Source: Vitellaria paradoxa
Lineage: Eukaryota; Streptophyta; Magnoliopsida; Ericales; Sapotaceae
NCBI GenBank assembly: GCA_019916065.1
Contig: CM034239.1
Coordinates: forward strand, 43,664,663-43,728,662
DNA: 64,000 nt
Direction: 5' to 3'
Shown here one piece after another: positions 46,852 to 59,372 of this stretch (its first letter is position 1; every line of letters starts with the position of its first letter). Under the pieces are notes generated by a model, which saw only the letters and a program-made list of their open reading frames with translations, did not search any database and was not told the origin of the DNA. The position numbers and the translations under genes are program-made.

Positions 46852-47000
46852 TAGTAGCGGTACTGTAAATTGAGAGAAGATTTTGCCAGGGCCGTTTAGT
46901 TACTGTCAGAGCAAAAGCTGCTGCACTGACGAGAGAAACGTGTATTTAAAAAAGGCCAAAAAAAAAAAAAGTAAAATAATAAGAAAGAAAAAAAACAAGA

Positions 47001-47158
47001 GGGTATGTGTTTGGAGTGATAAAAAATAAAAAAAATAAAATAAAATAAAAATAATTATGAATTTATAATGAATGTAATGAAAGAAAAAAATTGACGTACC
47101 AAAAAAATTTATAAAAGTACAGAGTTTTTTAAAATTTTCTTAAACTCTAAACGGCGCC
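47001..47158. mobile_element. Short MITE-like element
   Basis: It begins gggtatgtgtttggagtgat and ends cttaaactctaaacggcgcc. The ends are inversely related and the inside is A/T-rich. Confidence 0.5.
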
Positions 47159-47239
47159 GAATAATAGCATCCAATAGTTGTTGCATCATAAAGATGCTAT
47201 TCATTTTCGCCTTTTTTAGCTTAGAGGGGCCGTAGTGTA

Positions 47240-47370
47240 TTTTCGGAGTGTAAAATATTAGCCGTTGAATTTTTTTTCTCTAAATGATCAATAATAAAAT
47301 TTTATTTTAATTAAATTAATTAAGTTCATTGAATCATTTAAAAAAAATCTGACCGTCAATATTTCAACCT
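47240..47370. mobile_element. Hairpin MITE-like element
   Basis: The left arm (taaaatattagccgttgaat, then tctctaaatgatcaat) is inversely related to the right arm (cattgaatcatttaaa, then tctgaccgtcaatatttcaa). It is non-coding. Confidence 0.45.
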
Positions 47371-47733
47371 TAAACTGCTAAAAATATAAATACACTCAAA
47401 TCCTTTCCAATACTTTATACCCCTCTATGTTTAGCAATTAATTAATTAATTTGACACTGTTTTATTACTGGAGGCTTTATGTATAGAATGGGGGTAACAA
47501 GGTAGCATATCGGTTAGGTATAATGTTAGAACATTTTTTTATTTTATTTTTTGGGAGGGGGGGTTTAAAAAGAAAACCCTTTTGAGCTTTAATCTGGAGG
47601 AAAAATTCTTGTAGCCCATTTATACAAATAGTTAAAGAAGAAACGTGTAGACAGATCCCAACATCCATTACGAAGAAGACTTCATTTGGGACTCTGAAAA
47701 AGTTTGAAGAAAGTGCAATTAAAAGCTTACTAC

Positions 47734-47985
47734 TATGTTTGGAAGATAAATTTATAGAGGGAAAATAAAAATAAAAATAAAAGAAAAATAAAATTTATAA
47801 TTTGTTCAATTTTTGTACATTTAATTGAGTGAAAGTTAGACTTTGTCAATAAATATCTATTAATTTTAGTTTTATTTTTCTAACTTAATAAAAAAATGAA
47901 ATAAATTTAACTTTTTCACTTTATTTTATATTTTCACTATTTTTCTTCATTTTTTTTCCCGCCACAAATTTATATTCCAAACATA
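47734..47985. mobile_element. MITE, family D, intact copy
   Basis: The ends tatgtttggaagataaattt and aaatttatattccaaacata are inverted repeats with a few differences, followed inward by gagggaaaataaaaata and ttttttttcccgcc. It serves as the reference for recognising the interrupted copy at 27378-28041. Confidence 0.7.
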
Positions 47986-48917
47986 ACTCTAAAGTTTTTT
48001 CATTTTTCTTTACTTGCTCTTGTTGAGAAACTTCGAGTTACTATAAATAAAAGGATTTTAATTTGAATTAGAAGCTTTTATTCTATGACAAGAAAATAAA
48101 GGACATATTTGTTTTTTAGGGTAACATATAAAAAATTTTATTGAGATAAATTTTATCCTCCATTATATTAGTTTAGAAGAGAGGATGATGATACTTAAAC
48201 TAAGAGATAAATTGTTACTAGTGGGTGAGGTGATAACATAGAGTAATAGAAAAATTATACATTTTTTTTTCATTATATCGTAAAACATTGCTTGTTTAAA
48301 GTTGCTTCATATTCTTATAAACATTATTTCTCAAGGAACATTAATTCTCAAGAAACATTTTTCTCAATATTTCAAATATAATACAATTAATACCAGGTAA
48401 TATTTACTTTTTTAATTTAAACGTAACTATCATAAATTCGTTACACTTTAAATTATTAATGGGATAATAATTAACTCCGTAATTTTTTATTTTCAAAGTT
48501 TTTAATTCGTACCAAACCTTTCCTTGGTTTTGACGAATAAGTAGATTAGATCACTAAAACATTAAATGGATGGAAGGCTGATTTAGGGTTGAAACTAGTT
48601 AATTAATCCTTGTAAGCATCAAACAGTTGAGCCGGAATTAAACTTTAATCCTTAAATTCTTGAACCATGAGGCCGGCCAACTCCGCTGTGCAATAGTTAA
48701 TTATTTTTTCGTTAAACAAATAAAGATTCGACGGCGAGAATCTCTCAAGAAAGAAGATAACCTATAAAATCATCATCTCCCTTCGTTAAATTTTTTGAAA
48801 CCTTAAGGTTAATATATTAATATATAAATAATATATTAATACATTATTTATTTATGATACCTATATTTTTATTAATACACTGTATGGATGGCTATGGACT
48901 AATTAATTGAAAGGAGA
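47986..48917. other. AT-rich intergenic DNA
   Basis: No gene or clear repeat was recognised. Confidence 0.4.
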
Positions 48918-49113
48918 AAGAAGCTGACAGCAGAGTTACTATCAGTCTCATGGCATCAATGATTTGGACAGTTGAATTTAATCTAACGATCTAAATTTAT
49001 TTAAATATTTTTTTAATTAAAAATATATGAATACGCTTGAACAATCTAATTAAAATTTAACAGTTCAAAAAGTAATACAAAAAGCAATATCATGAACTCG
49101 CTGTCAGCTCTTT
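48918..49113. mobile_element. Imperfect hairpin element (~195 bp)
   Basis: agaagctgacagcagagtt at the left pairs with aactcgctgtcagctct at the right. Inside, acagttgaatttaatc pairs imperfectly with aattaaaatttaacagt. It fits a short MITE; a small-RNA hairpin is the alternative. I matched it to no known miRNA. Confidence 0.5.
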
Positions 49114-49597
49114 AAAATCCTAATCAAGCATGGAATAATTAACGGGGGTCGTAAGCAAATACCAAAAAGACAAAACACTCAACATTTTTTAGTGAATTAA
49201 ATTAAGTTAGAGGTTCAGTTCTGATTGAAAAATCAGAATCTTTCGTCGTTCTCAATTAAGCCAAACAAGAGAAAAGGAAGGAACTGTAATGTAGTCATGC
49301 CACCAATCCTTGGAACGAGAGAAATGCATGCATATAATTTCAAACTACATATATCTTCTGCTAATACGAAAAAATTTACTAGGATAAGGATTGGTGGAAT
49401 TATGTTGTCTTTCTGGTGCATCTCCCAATGTCCTCGGCAAGGTGATTACCATTGCACCGCCAATGGCTTCCAGTTGAGACATCTGGATTTCTAAGAATAT
49501 TATTCCTTTTTTTTTTCTACTGTATATATTCACGCGTTATTCTAAAGTCCAGTGGGTTTTAAAGTTGATAATGACACTGCAAGTATGTATGTATGTG

Positions 49598-49630
<33 letters not shown>

Positions 49631-52196
49631 TTTCGTTAATCCAGTCATTGCAGTGCTGGTTACTTAAGATTTTTATTTAAAAGGGGAATTGATATCCAAT
49701 TAGTCTCTCGATTATTTTAGCTTTACTTAATTGTTATTTTTATTAATTTGCTTATAAAAAAGTTAAAAAAATAATTTATCAATATAATTTAAATTTTTAT
49801 AATAGAAAATAATTTTTTTAAAAAAATTTAGATAAGACAATTTACCAAAATGTTATTAATTTTTATAACAAGAAAATAACTCAAATGCTGTAAATAGATT
49901 TTTTTTTTTTTAAATTTAGGTAGCAATTACTCCCTGTTTATCAAAAAAAATTTGGGAAAATAACTTACTGATATAATTTAAATGTTCGTAATAAAAAATA
50001 TTTAAAAAATGGGATAAGAAAATTAACTTACTAAAAAATTCCAGATAGGCGCATGGGACTTTTCTATGATAAAAATTAATTAATTTTTTTTGGTTAGTTT
50101 CCTTCTTTGAATTGTTAAGTTTATTTTTAAAATTTTTTGAGAAACACACCGGCAATTGTCACATGAACTTAAAAAAAAAAAAAAATCACTTATGACATTT
50201 GGAGTTCCTTTTTACGATAGATATTAACAATATTTTGGTTATAAATTACCTTATCTAATTTTTTAAAATTATTTTCTATCATAAAAACTTGAATTATATT
50301 GGTAAATTTCCTTTTTAGGTTTTTTTTGATAAGGTGGTGAAATTAATAAGAATGATTATTATGTAAAACCAAAATTGTAAATCTTTTTTTATTTAAATGA
50401 AAACTAAAAAAAAAAATGACACTTGGAGCAGGAATATCACTTTCCATTTTTTCTTTTTTTTTTTCTACATATGATAATTAATTGAATGATGTTATTTTAT
50501 TAAAATAATTTATCAATAAAATTGTTAAAATATGTGCTATTCTGACAATTTTATAATTAAAATATTTTGTTCATATTTTTACCTAAAACGATAAACTCAA
50601 AAACTACACTTTATTAATTTCGAGAGCCTTTTCTAGCAAACACTGCTGTAATTCCTAAAGTTTTGGCTTTTACTTCAGATATTTTTTCTCATAATCATGG
50701 TTCATGTCTTGCTCCATGCCCTGTGTCTCCTGCTATTGTCACGTGTCTCAATTATATATATATTTTTTTAATTAAAGCCACTTAAATAAAAATAAGCAGG
50801 TGGCAGTAATAAAATAATTGAAAATTAGACAAGACATATAGTTAGGGGACAAGAAAATGTTGATGGGTTTGTTGTGGCTCCTTTCTTTTCTGCGCCATGC
50901 ATAACAAAACAAATGTGTGAAAGAAGGTGATGGATTCGGCTTCGCCGGTTGAGCAATCAAGAGTGTGATATTCGCGATGGAATGGTACAAAGGAAAGGTC
51001 AACTCTTCTTTGTCTTTGTGATTAATGGCATTCATATACTCACCCATGAATGATCTGCTATTGCACGCCTAGAAATATAGGTGATTTTCGAAAATGTCAC
51101 AGTCACGTATTAAGATTTAATAGATAAGATCTTTTTTAAATTTTATTCAATAATTAAAATTATTTTTATATTTTTAACTTCTCACTCAATTCTTATTTTA
51201 AGACAACTTACTATCATTTATTTTACGAAATGACTTGGCATTTTAAATTTCACCATATTACCCAATTATCGTCTGTAAGAAATTACACATTCCAAATTAA
51301 AGTATTATAATTTGTATTTTATTTTATGGTGCTTATTAAAAATTAGTTATAGAAAAAGAGAAATCAAAACACATATATATAATAACTGCTATGATTTAAA
51401 ATTTTGAAAATAAATTAATACCCATAGATTGTCATAATTAATTTGTTCGATTTAAACTTTGTCTAAAGTTTTAATTATATAAAAAAATTAATAATAATTT
51501 TGTTCAGAGTGTCGTAAGCATAATTATTATTAGTGTACAAATTTGATCCAACGGGAGGTCTAGACATTCCATGTACGTGGAACGGGCTTCTTAAATTAAT
51601 TAACAAATAAAATAAATTGATCGAGCTTAATTGTGAGATAAAAAAAAAAATGTCCCCTACTTAGAAATTACGTACTAAAGAAATTCATGTAGACACAAGA
51701 TTCAAACTTTCTAGTTCTCCTGTTTGGTTAATGAAAAATGGTTACCCAAGTAATAAGCATACCCGCAAAACTATACGGAGGGATCGATGGATGTAGAGGT
51801 AAGGGGCTAAATGTAGGTACTTTTGTTAATTTTATCGGTGAAAAGATTAAAACACTTTTTATAATTTTATTTTATTTTAAAATTAATTCAGAAATTGCGA
51901 AGATAATGAAAAAAGAGCTTACAACAATTGGAACCAGACATTTTTTTTTTTATAGAATGAGACACATTCTCCCATTACTTTTATTAATAATGATATTAAT
52001 AAATATGATAAATAGCATAATGAATTTTATGACTAAAAATAATAATAATAGCTATTTTTTTTACGACAATAAACGTTCCAAATAAACTTTTGGGTAACGT
52101 TAAAAAGTCTCATACAAATCGCAAAATGTATCTTAATCAGTTTAATGTCTTATTTATGATAATTATGTTTTTTATATTTTCATTTTCTCTAATTCT

Positions 52197-52230
<34 letters not shown>

Positions 52231-54650
52231 TCTCACTCTTACTCTCACTCTCTCATTTTGCATTTTTATTTCATTTCCTCCTTCTCCTTCACAGATGACA
52301 TCACTGCTCTCCTACTTTTAGTTTATATACCACTCGTTTCCTTTTTTTATAATTAGTGTATTGTGTTTTTCTTACCGAAAATTTTAAACCAGCCCCTGCG
52401 AATGAAAGTGAGTGACTAATTGTATGGACAAGAGGTAAAACAACACCTTTATGGGGGCAAGCATCAAAATTTTATTTATATCTTTTTTATTTTTTAATAA
52501 ATAATAATAATAATAATTGATTTTCCCATCTTCATGTTAAATAAATAAATAAATAACCTTTCAAAAAAATTAAATAAATAAACACATCGTGATGTGTTTG
52601 CTGCGTTAGATTTAAAAAAAAAAAAATTCTGACAGGATAGAAGTCAACTCTTCTCTAATCAAAAACATAAAAGATTAACTTTGGGATTTACAATTTTATT
52701 CATACCAAGATAAATACTGTAAAAGGTTTCTTTTATGACCAATCCAATTATCTCACTAATTAAGTTGTCCTAGATTTTTTTTCTTTATAAATACAAATAC
52801 TTTTCGAAAATATATAACCACAAATACTTTTCAAAAATATATAACCTATGATGTTGGGAGTTGTTTAAAAGTTGTGTGCAATCCAAAGTTTAGGGTATTT
52901 CTTAGCATTAGCAACTTCAAGATTACGATTAAGCAACGAAGGATAAGAAGAAGTTAGTTCAATTGAAATGTTATTTATTTCTGACATACGGTAAGTTAAG
53001 AGACAAAGTTAAGGATCAACTCATCTCCCCACTATTTTGATCAATAAATTATCATTGATGTGCTTACTGTAAAAAGAAGCAAGAGAAAGAGAGAGGGACT
53101 AATATAAAGGAACCATAAATTGTATAAAGGACACACTTCTTAGAACTTAATATATGTAGATATATCAAGTCCTCACTTCACTAGTGATGAAGGACAAAGC
53201 CATATATAGAGAGGGGTCTCATCCATCGAACGTAAATGGGATATTTTCTTTTACTAAAATTTAATATTTTGTACGTAGGATATAGCCAGCATGTCATCTT
53301 CATATAAGTCGTGCCCCCATTACAAAACTAATACGGGGTGGATCTGATTTGTTAGCATGCATTTATAGCTTAATTCAAAATACTTTGAAGGATCGATTCT
53401 CTCTTTTCATTCCCCCTTTATATTTCACGTGATGCTTTTTGTTGCAAGGACGTGGCAGGAAAATGACGCAATATGCAAAGAGGCCTGCAACAATCATTTA
53501 AGCCACCAGCAGATTGGAAATTTTCTATTCATCATGCCATCTCTCATTCTCTCCCATGTAACAAGAGTTAGAAGCTTACATCTCAAGCTTTCAGGTCCAA
53601 ATTCTCTCACTACCAACTTTTAGGGCCAGCTCCCAGACATAAAGTATACTAAGGTTGATAGGACGAGTCTTCTAATAGACTGAATGAACTATATCCAGTT
53701 CTTAGGTATGGATCCGAATCTTCGTCACTACACGAATTCGCGACTTACCATTGTACATATTGAGAGACTGATCTATACGACACAAATCAAGTGAGATTTA
53801 CTCCCTAAAATTTGTCTAAGAAATGAATCTATCGAGGTTAAATCTATTTTTTTTTTAACGAGAGTAAAAAAAAGCTCTTAAAATGGCATCAACCCTTGAG
53901 TGAGTAGTTAGTTTTCTTTCCTTTTTTTTTTTTATGATGATGAAAGGAAAAGAGTACCTCTTAAATTTTTATTGAAAACTCTCGTTTATAATGGAATAAA
54001 ACCGTGGTTACATCATATGTATTTAACAACCAAAATCGAAACTAGTATTACTTTTTCTTAAGTGAGATAGCCTTATTGCCTGAAACTAACACTAACAAAA
54101 TACATGTTTATCATGGTGACCATTTCACACCAAACCAAACAAAAGCTGTGTTTGGTGGGGTTGGTTTATTGTTTGAAACAATTGCTTTTAGCTCCCATAT
54201 TACCATAAGTTAGGCATGCATATAGTCGATCCCCCTCTTGTCTGCACCCTCAATTATCACTCAGCACCAAGGAATGGCATGCCTCTCTTTTGGGGATATT
54301 CCTAATTGTTTGCACATGGATGTACCATACATAGAAGTTAAGTATAGCTCTGCACTTGAGGGAGGGAGGGAAAGAGAGAGAGATTCGACTCGTTCTTGCA
54401 AATCCTATGTTTAATAATCAAAGAGAAAATGAAAAGGGGGATTCGCAATCCTCAAAATGAGGATGTGGAGTAATATCATGGGAGAGTTAGATGACATGTA
54501 TCTCTGCACTGTTCCTCGTTAAATTTATAAGTCCAGAATTATTTTCAATCAATTTTTTTTTAAATCACATTTATTATCTAAAAAATTTAATATCAACAAA
54601 ATAATCCCGCTTAAAAAAGTTAATTTAATATTATATTTAATTTTATATGG
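49114..54650. other. Long AT-rich intergenic stretch without recognisable genes
   Basis: It holds (AT)n and (GT)n tracts at about 49594-49630, an (AT)n run at 52199-52227 followed by a (CT)n-like tract, and many homopolymers. Several reading frames of 60-115 codons exist (for example 49225-49494, 50772-51047, 51738-52085), but none shows a known domain or a splice structure I could support. Confidence 0.5.
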
Positions 54651-55170
54651 CAACGTTTGGAGTGATAAAAAATAAGAAAAAATAAAAAAATATGTGGTTT
54701 GGGGTAACTTTAGGTATTTAGTGTTTCTAACTCAAATCACGTTTTTTGGAGAAGAATAATGTAATTTTTAGATTTTTGCTATAAAAGATTGGAGAGAGAA
54801 ACTGTGAGAATGATTTTTTGGGTCTATTATAATAGATTTATGATAAAATTTTTTTGAAAGTTGTTAAACATTTTAATTTTTGCGTGAAAAAATTGGAGAG
54901 AAACCATGAGGACGAATTTTTTGATCTATTCTCATATATTTATGTCAATTTATTAAAATTTATTAAAAAGTTATTAGAAATTATAAAAAAATTATTGGAG
55001 TCTGTAAAAATTTATATATATATTTATATATTCTAACAAATTTTTTAAGAGTGTTATTAAATATATATACAAATTTATAAAAATTTTATGAAATACAAAG
55101 TGATAAAAATGTATTAAGGAGTGTTAAAGAGTTTCAAGAGTTTTAAGAGATTTTTATTTGTCTTTAACAA
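54651..55170 (-). mobile_element. MITE, family A-related, long copy
   Basis: It begins caacgtttggagtgataaaa and includes the family A blocks: tttattaaaaagttatta, taaaaatttatatatatatt, tttataaaaattttatgaaa and gataaaaatgtattaa. An internal duplication around gattggagagagaaactgtg and aattggagagaaaccatgag makes it longer than other copies. Confidence 0.55.
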
Positions 55171-56312
55171 AAGTCTATAATTGTTAGTTATCTCGATTAT
55201 TAACGTGTAGATTCCCTCGTGGTTTGCGGGTCCGTTAGTTTCTCCCCCTTTGCAGCTCAATCATTCTAGTGGGGGGCATGCGGGTCCATTGCTTTCACGA
55301 GTGACCGCGACTTAACAGGAGGAGGGGCCGTCAATATCAGCGCAACTCTCAACCAAGAAAGATGAAAGATAAGTTTCTTAATTTTTTTCTGGTTCAGGAG
55401 CAACCATACTCGGTAATATTCTCTGGTTTGTGTATGCAGGGATACCGCATATTGTCTTCTTGTGAGAGGTAATTGTCTTTGTCAGTTGTAGTTTTTAGGC
55501 AAAAGCAACTAATCAAGCACGGAATACGTTCCAAGCTGGCGGAGAATTTAATTTTCCTCTTGAGAAAATTCCAAGTGTCTTCGGATAGAGCCAATGTGTC
55601 TGTCTAGAGATGATTATTGAGAGTTGGTGCAGTGTCGAATCTACTCGCTCGCGAAACAGCAGATCACTATCCAGCAAGCAGTGAGGTCACTGCTTAGCCA
55701 ATGCATCTCATTAGTTTTCCTACTTTCCTGCTCTTTTTATTGTGACGACAAGGAAAGTTTAAACCATGTAAACTATTGATGGAAACCCATTCATACCCTC
55801 ATTCCTTACCAGCTCATTTCCCCCTTCAGTTCCTTAGAAGCTCATTTCCCCCTTCAGTTCCTATATATATATATATATATATTTCACTGTTAATTATATT
55901 GTGACGTGCATCATATCACAACTCACTGAAGATTTGACTTGGACTACTTGACTACAAAAACTGGGTTTTAGTCTTTTAACCTGCTTAAAATTGTTTTTTA
56001 CTAGTAATGTTTGTTTTATGAGATATTAATAGGTATGACATAACGTCCCATTATTAATTTCTGTTTTATTTTTAATTGTTATTTTTTTATCGAGATAATA
56101 TTATATATAATATTCTAGAATATATATATATATATATATATTGTTTTAAGAAAAAGATAAAAATGTAAATATGAAATAAAAGCTAAAAATTAAATGTGGC
56201 TACACTTACGAAATGGTCCTTCCCTAGATGCTGCTCTTTTAAGCAAATAGCCTTTAGTTTTGTTAATCTAACACTTTGCTAACATGCCTCTAGCTATGAT
56301 TAAACTCTCAAA
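55171..56312. other. Intergenic DNA, partly non-AT-rich
   Basis: The part at about 55205-55700 has a more balanced base composition. It includes a short direct repeat of tgcgggtccgttagtttc-like sequence (about 55226 and 55280). No reading frame in it is convincing. (AT)n runs lie at about 55862-55881 and 56120-56141. Confidence 0.4.
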
Positions 56313-56503
56313 TGAATATTTCTAGAATATTTCTATATATATATATATCCTAAATTGATACATATCCTAAATTAATTATCTTAAATTAGTCATAATTCTA
56401 TTAAGTTTAGATTTCTTATTCACCAAATAAATATAGAGTTTCATTGTACAACACAGAAATCAATATTAATACATAATTCTTTTCTTCTTCTTTTATTCTA
56501 ACA
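56313..56503 (+). repeat. 5' LTR of the copia-derived element
   Basis: It starts tgaatatttctagaatattt and ends tttattctaaca. It aligns to the 3' LTR along its length with scattered differences, including an apparent loss of TTA after the first TG and an (AT)n expansion. Confidence 0.8.
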
Positions 56504-56659
56504 TGGTATCAAAGCATAAGGTTTTCGATCCTAGATAGTTTAAATCTTTCCCTGATATTATGGCAACGGTCACTGCCATATCTCATTCTCTTACCATTAG
56601 TCATCGCTTTTCCTTCCACAATTCACCACCTATCTTGTTATTTTGCTATACCAACTTTT

Positions 56660-57002
56660 CAACGTGTTTCCGTGCATCTTCAATCTTTTAACGCGCGTCT
56701 CCACGCCTCATTCAATGCGCTTCTTCGCGTGCTTCAACGTGCTTCTTTGCGTCTCCTTTAACGCGTTTCAATACGCTTTTAACCTTTCAACGCGCTTCTC
56801 TGTGCCTTCTTCAATGCATTTTTCATGCGTCTTCAATCTTTCAACGCGTTTCTCTGCGTTTCTTTCAACGCACATTTTTCGCGCCTCCTTCAATACACTT
56901 TCTGTGCCTTATTTAACGCGCTTCTTCGCGCCTCCTTCAACGCGTTTTCATGTGCCTTCAATCTTTCAATGCGTTTCTCTGCGTTTCCTTCAACGCACTT
57001 CC
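56660..57002 (+). repeat. Tandem array of ~25-bp ttcaacgcg-type units
   Basis: Units of the form ttcaacgcgcttcttcgcg-cctcc repeat with variation. A higher-order repeat is visible: the stretch from catgcgtcttcaatctttca near 56824 recurs about 125 bp later, near 56949. The array is read without stops in more than one frame. Confidence 0.8.
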
Positions 57003-57124
57003 ATATCAACTCCACTGCTAAGACTGCTGATTTATTTTCCAAAACTCTACCTCCTGGACAGTTTCATGAATTGGTTTCCAAACTCAAGTTGATCTCTCTT
57101 ATACCTCCTTGAGTTTGCTGGGGG

Positions 57125-57313
57125 TGTTAGAATATTTTTAAAATATTCCTATATATATCCTAAATTGATACATATCCTAAATTAGCTATTCTAAATTAGT
57201 CATAATCCTATTAAGTTTAGGTTTCTTATTCACCCTATAAATATAGGGTTTCGTTGTACAACATAGAAATCAATATTAATACATAATTCTTTTCTCCTTC
57301 TTTTATTCTAACA
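57125..57313 (+). repeat. 3' LTR of the copia-derived element
   Basis: It starts TGTTAGAATATT and ends TATTCTAACA, a proper TG..CA pair with a short inverted repeat (tgttaga / tctaaca). Confidence 0.85.
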
Positions 57314-57314
57314 G

Positions 57315-57345
<31 letters not shown>

Positions 57346-57369
57346 AATAATAATAATAATAACAACAAC
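57314..57369. repeat. (CAA)n-(TAA)n microsatellite next to the 3' LTR
   Basis: About nine CAA units, then TAA units, then aacaacaac, starting at the last base of the LTR. Confidence 0.9.
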
Positions 57370-57675
57370 TATTTTACTATAAATTTTAATAAAATTATAT
57401 TATTCAAATGACATAGAAATTCATTTTGGTAATATAAGGATTTTGTATAATGAGTTTAATTTTTCAATATGATAACTCCAAAAGGAAAACAATGAAAAAA
57501 TAATTTATTTCCAATTTTTTAGTTGTATTTAGACTTCTTAGCAATTAATAGACAAAGCTTTAACGGGAAATTTGATTCATTTACAATCTTGAGTAGTAAC
57601 TTAATTGATAAAATATTGTATTTACTCTCTATTGATTACCGGTTCAAGTATTCTCATAGTCATTGGAAAATATTT

Positions 57676-57930
57676 TAAGTATTTAAAAAGTAAAAAATAG
57701 CATAAATTTTATAATAAGTTGCAATATATTTGAATAAATTAGCCAAATAATTCCACAGGCCACTGAGGAATACCTTGAGTATTTAAAAAGCAAAATATAG
57801 CCTAAATTTTATAATAAGTTGCAATATATTTGAATAAAAATTAGCCAAATAATTCTAAACAGTATTTTTGTTGGGGTTACTAAAACGCTTAAATTATATT
57901 TGAATAAAAATTAGCCAAATAATTCTGAAC
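57676..57930. repeat. Tandem repeat, 2.5 copies of a ~100 bp unit
   Basis: taagtatttaaaaagtaaaa (57676) and tgagtatttaaaaagcaaaa (about 57776) start two copies. Both continue through tttataataagttgcaatat and gaataaa..attagccaaata. A partial third copy lies at about 57890-57930. Confidence 0.75.
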
Positions 57931-58228
57931 TTTTTTTTTTTAATTTTTTTATGTTTAATGATAAGAATCATTATTGGTGATTAAAATCATTAAAAGTCAA
58001 ATAATTATTTCTCTATATCCTTTATATTTATTCTATAAATTAGAACTTTTCTAATTTATTATATATAACTACTTTATAACTTAAATTATTAATAATATAT
58101 CAAATCCATCCTTATATGTCATATATATTTTAATTTTAAGTTAAAAATCACTTAGAAATGTCATTATACGATATTCACTCTTACTTTAATATTATATTTT
58201 TTTTTATCTCAAATCCCTATGAGACTTA

Positions 58229-58422
58229 GGCTTCATTTGATTGGCCAAAAATTATTGAAACTTACGAAAAGTTATAGAATCATTTGAATATGGTGCTTTT
58301 TACTGTTCAAATAGTTTTTTTTTTTTTATGGATTTTGGTTAGTATTTTAAATGATAAAAAATAATTGATACAACCTATTTTTTTTTTTTTTTTTTATACT
58401 TTTCAATCATTCAAACGGCACC
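58229..58422. mobile_element. Tourist-like MITE, 194 bp
   Basis: It begins GGCTTCATTTGATTGGCC and ends CATTCAAACGGCACC, and is flanked by TTA on both sides (58226-58228 and 58423-58425). It is non-coding. Confidence 0.7.
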
Positions 58423-58915
58423 TTAATGTTAGACATGTGCCCGTATACAATTAAAAATATTTTCTTATTCATAATTTTTTAAAGATCTCTTTTAATGCAA
58501 TCTCATAATTATGATTACGTATAGCTAGCATAACTCGTATAATTCTTTTTTCTTGGGAATAGAGTGATAATTAATTTTAATTTTAAACATTTTTATGGTA
58601 TTTTGCATAAAATTTAAAAACACTCAGATCACAATTATTCTTTGCATATAATTAAAAATTGTTTGCTCTCTATTGATAAAAATAATTATGCAAGCAAAAC
58701 TCTAATTTATGGTAAGGGCCCGTTTGATAAATCAAAAGTGGAGGAAAAAATACAATAAAAGTAGAAAGAATAATTAGAGTTTACGGTGATGAAGCCTGTG
58801 ACTATTCCATTTTGGTGCTCTTAAGCCGGATGGTGTCTAAACTGCTGACATGGCCCGCATCTATTGGCCAAAGAGCTGATTCGCCGGATAGTATTGGGTT
58901 GATTTGTTGGTTTCA

Positions 58916-58934
58916 TTTCCGCGCGCTTGGCGCC
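58916..58934 (+). promoter_or_regulatory. E2F-like sites upstream of the KEN/D-box gene
   Basis: TTTCCGCGC (58916-58924) and TTGGCGCC (58927-58934) overlap closely and fit the E2F consensus TTTSSCGC or its reverse with minor changes. They lie about 440-460 bases before the start codon in otherwise AT-rich DNA. Confidence 0.5.
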
Positions 58935-59372
58935 CAGTCAAAGCATTTGTATTTTTAATGTTTGTGCGGGTGCAAAATCAGATCGCCCCAAACAGACCTC
59001 CAAAATTTAAAATCTCCCTCTTTTCAACCCCGTCTCTCAATTTTTGACTTTTTTTGGCCCTCTTCTTTTCCAGATTTGAAAAACAAATTTCAAACTGAGA
59101 GTACAAACCAGGCAATAAAACTCAGATAGAGTCCTCCTTCCCTCCACGTACCCTATACTTGAAATCCCCTCAAATTTCAACACCCAGAAACACCCAAAAT
59201 TTTGAGAACAAAAAAATGATTAAATTTCGAACTTTGAATCATCCCTCCAAAACAAAACTATTTGATTTACACACCGCCATTATATATATATATATATATA
59301 TCATACATGGTTCTCTCATTCTGTAAATACCCATCAATTAATTACCAGCAACCTCCTTCACCAGGATCAGAA

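Larger units (their letters stand above)
56313..57313 (+). mobile_element. Non-autonomous copia-derived LTR element with an internal tandem array
   Basis: Two direct LTRs of about 190 bp (56313-56503 and 57125-57313) flank about 620 bp. Behind the left LTR is a primer-binding site TGGTATCAAAGC (56504-56515), close to the usual initiator-tRNA-Met site. A short gag-like start follows at 56560 (MATVTAISHSLTIS). A purine-rich ttgctgggggtg precedes the right LTR. Just before it the frame reads TADLFSKTLPPGQFHEL, the C-terminal end of a copia RNase H. Everything between is deleted and replaced by a CGCG-rich tandem array. No target duplication was found. No functional protein is encoded. Confidence 0.85.

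Noticed and set aside
50772..51047. 91-codon minus-strand frame
   Set aside because: Contains a hydrophobic end but no recognisable family, and lies in AT-rich DNA; too weak to call a gene.
54180..54320. Possible miRNA hairpin around ggcatgcc
   Set aside because: Only the short palindrome pairs; there are no extended arms and no known miRNA match.
56643..57092. 149-codon frame with repeated FN-STRFS-type units
   Set aside because: It is the tandem array of the copia-derived element read in one frame; the RNase H remnant is in another.
59262..59372. Upstream extension of the KEN/D-box frame
   Set aside because: It begins at TTG and runs through an (AT)n tract; the ATG at 59373 has a better context, although the ATG at 59307 cannot be excluded.
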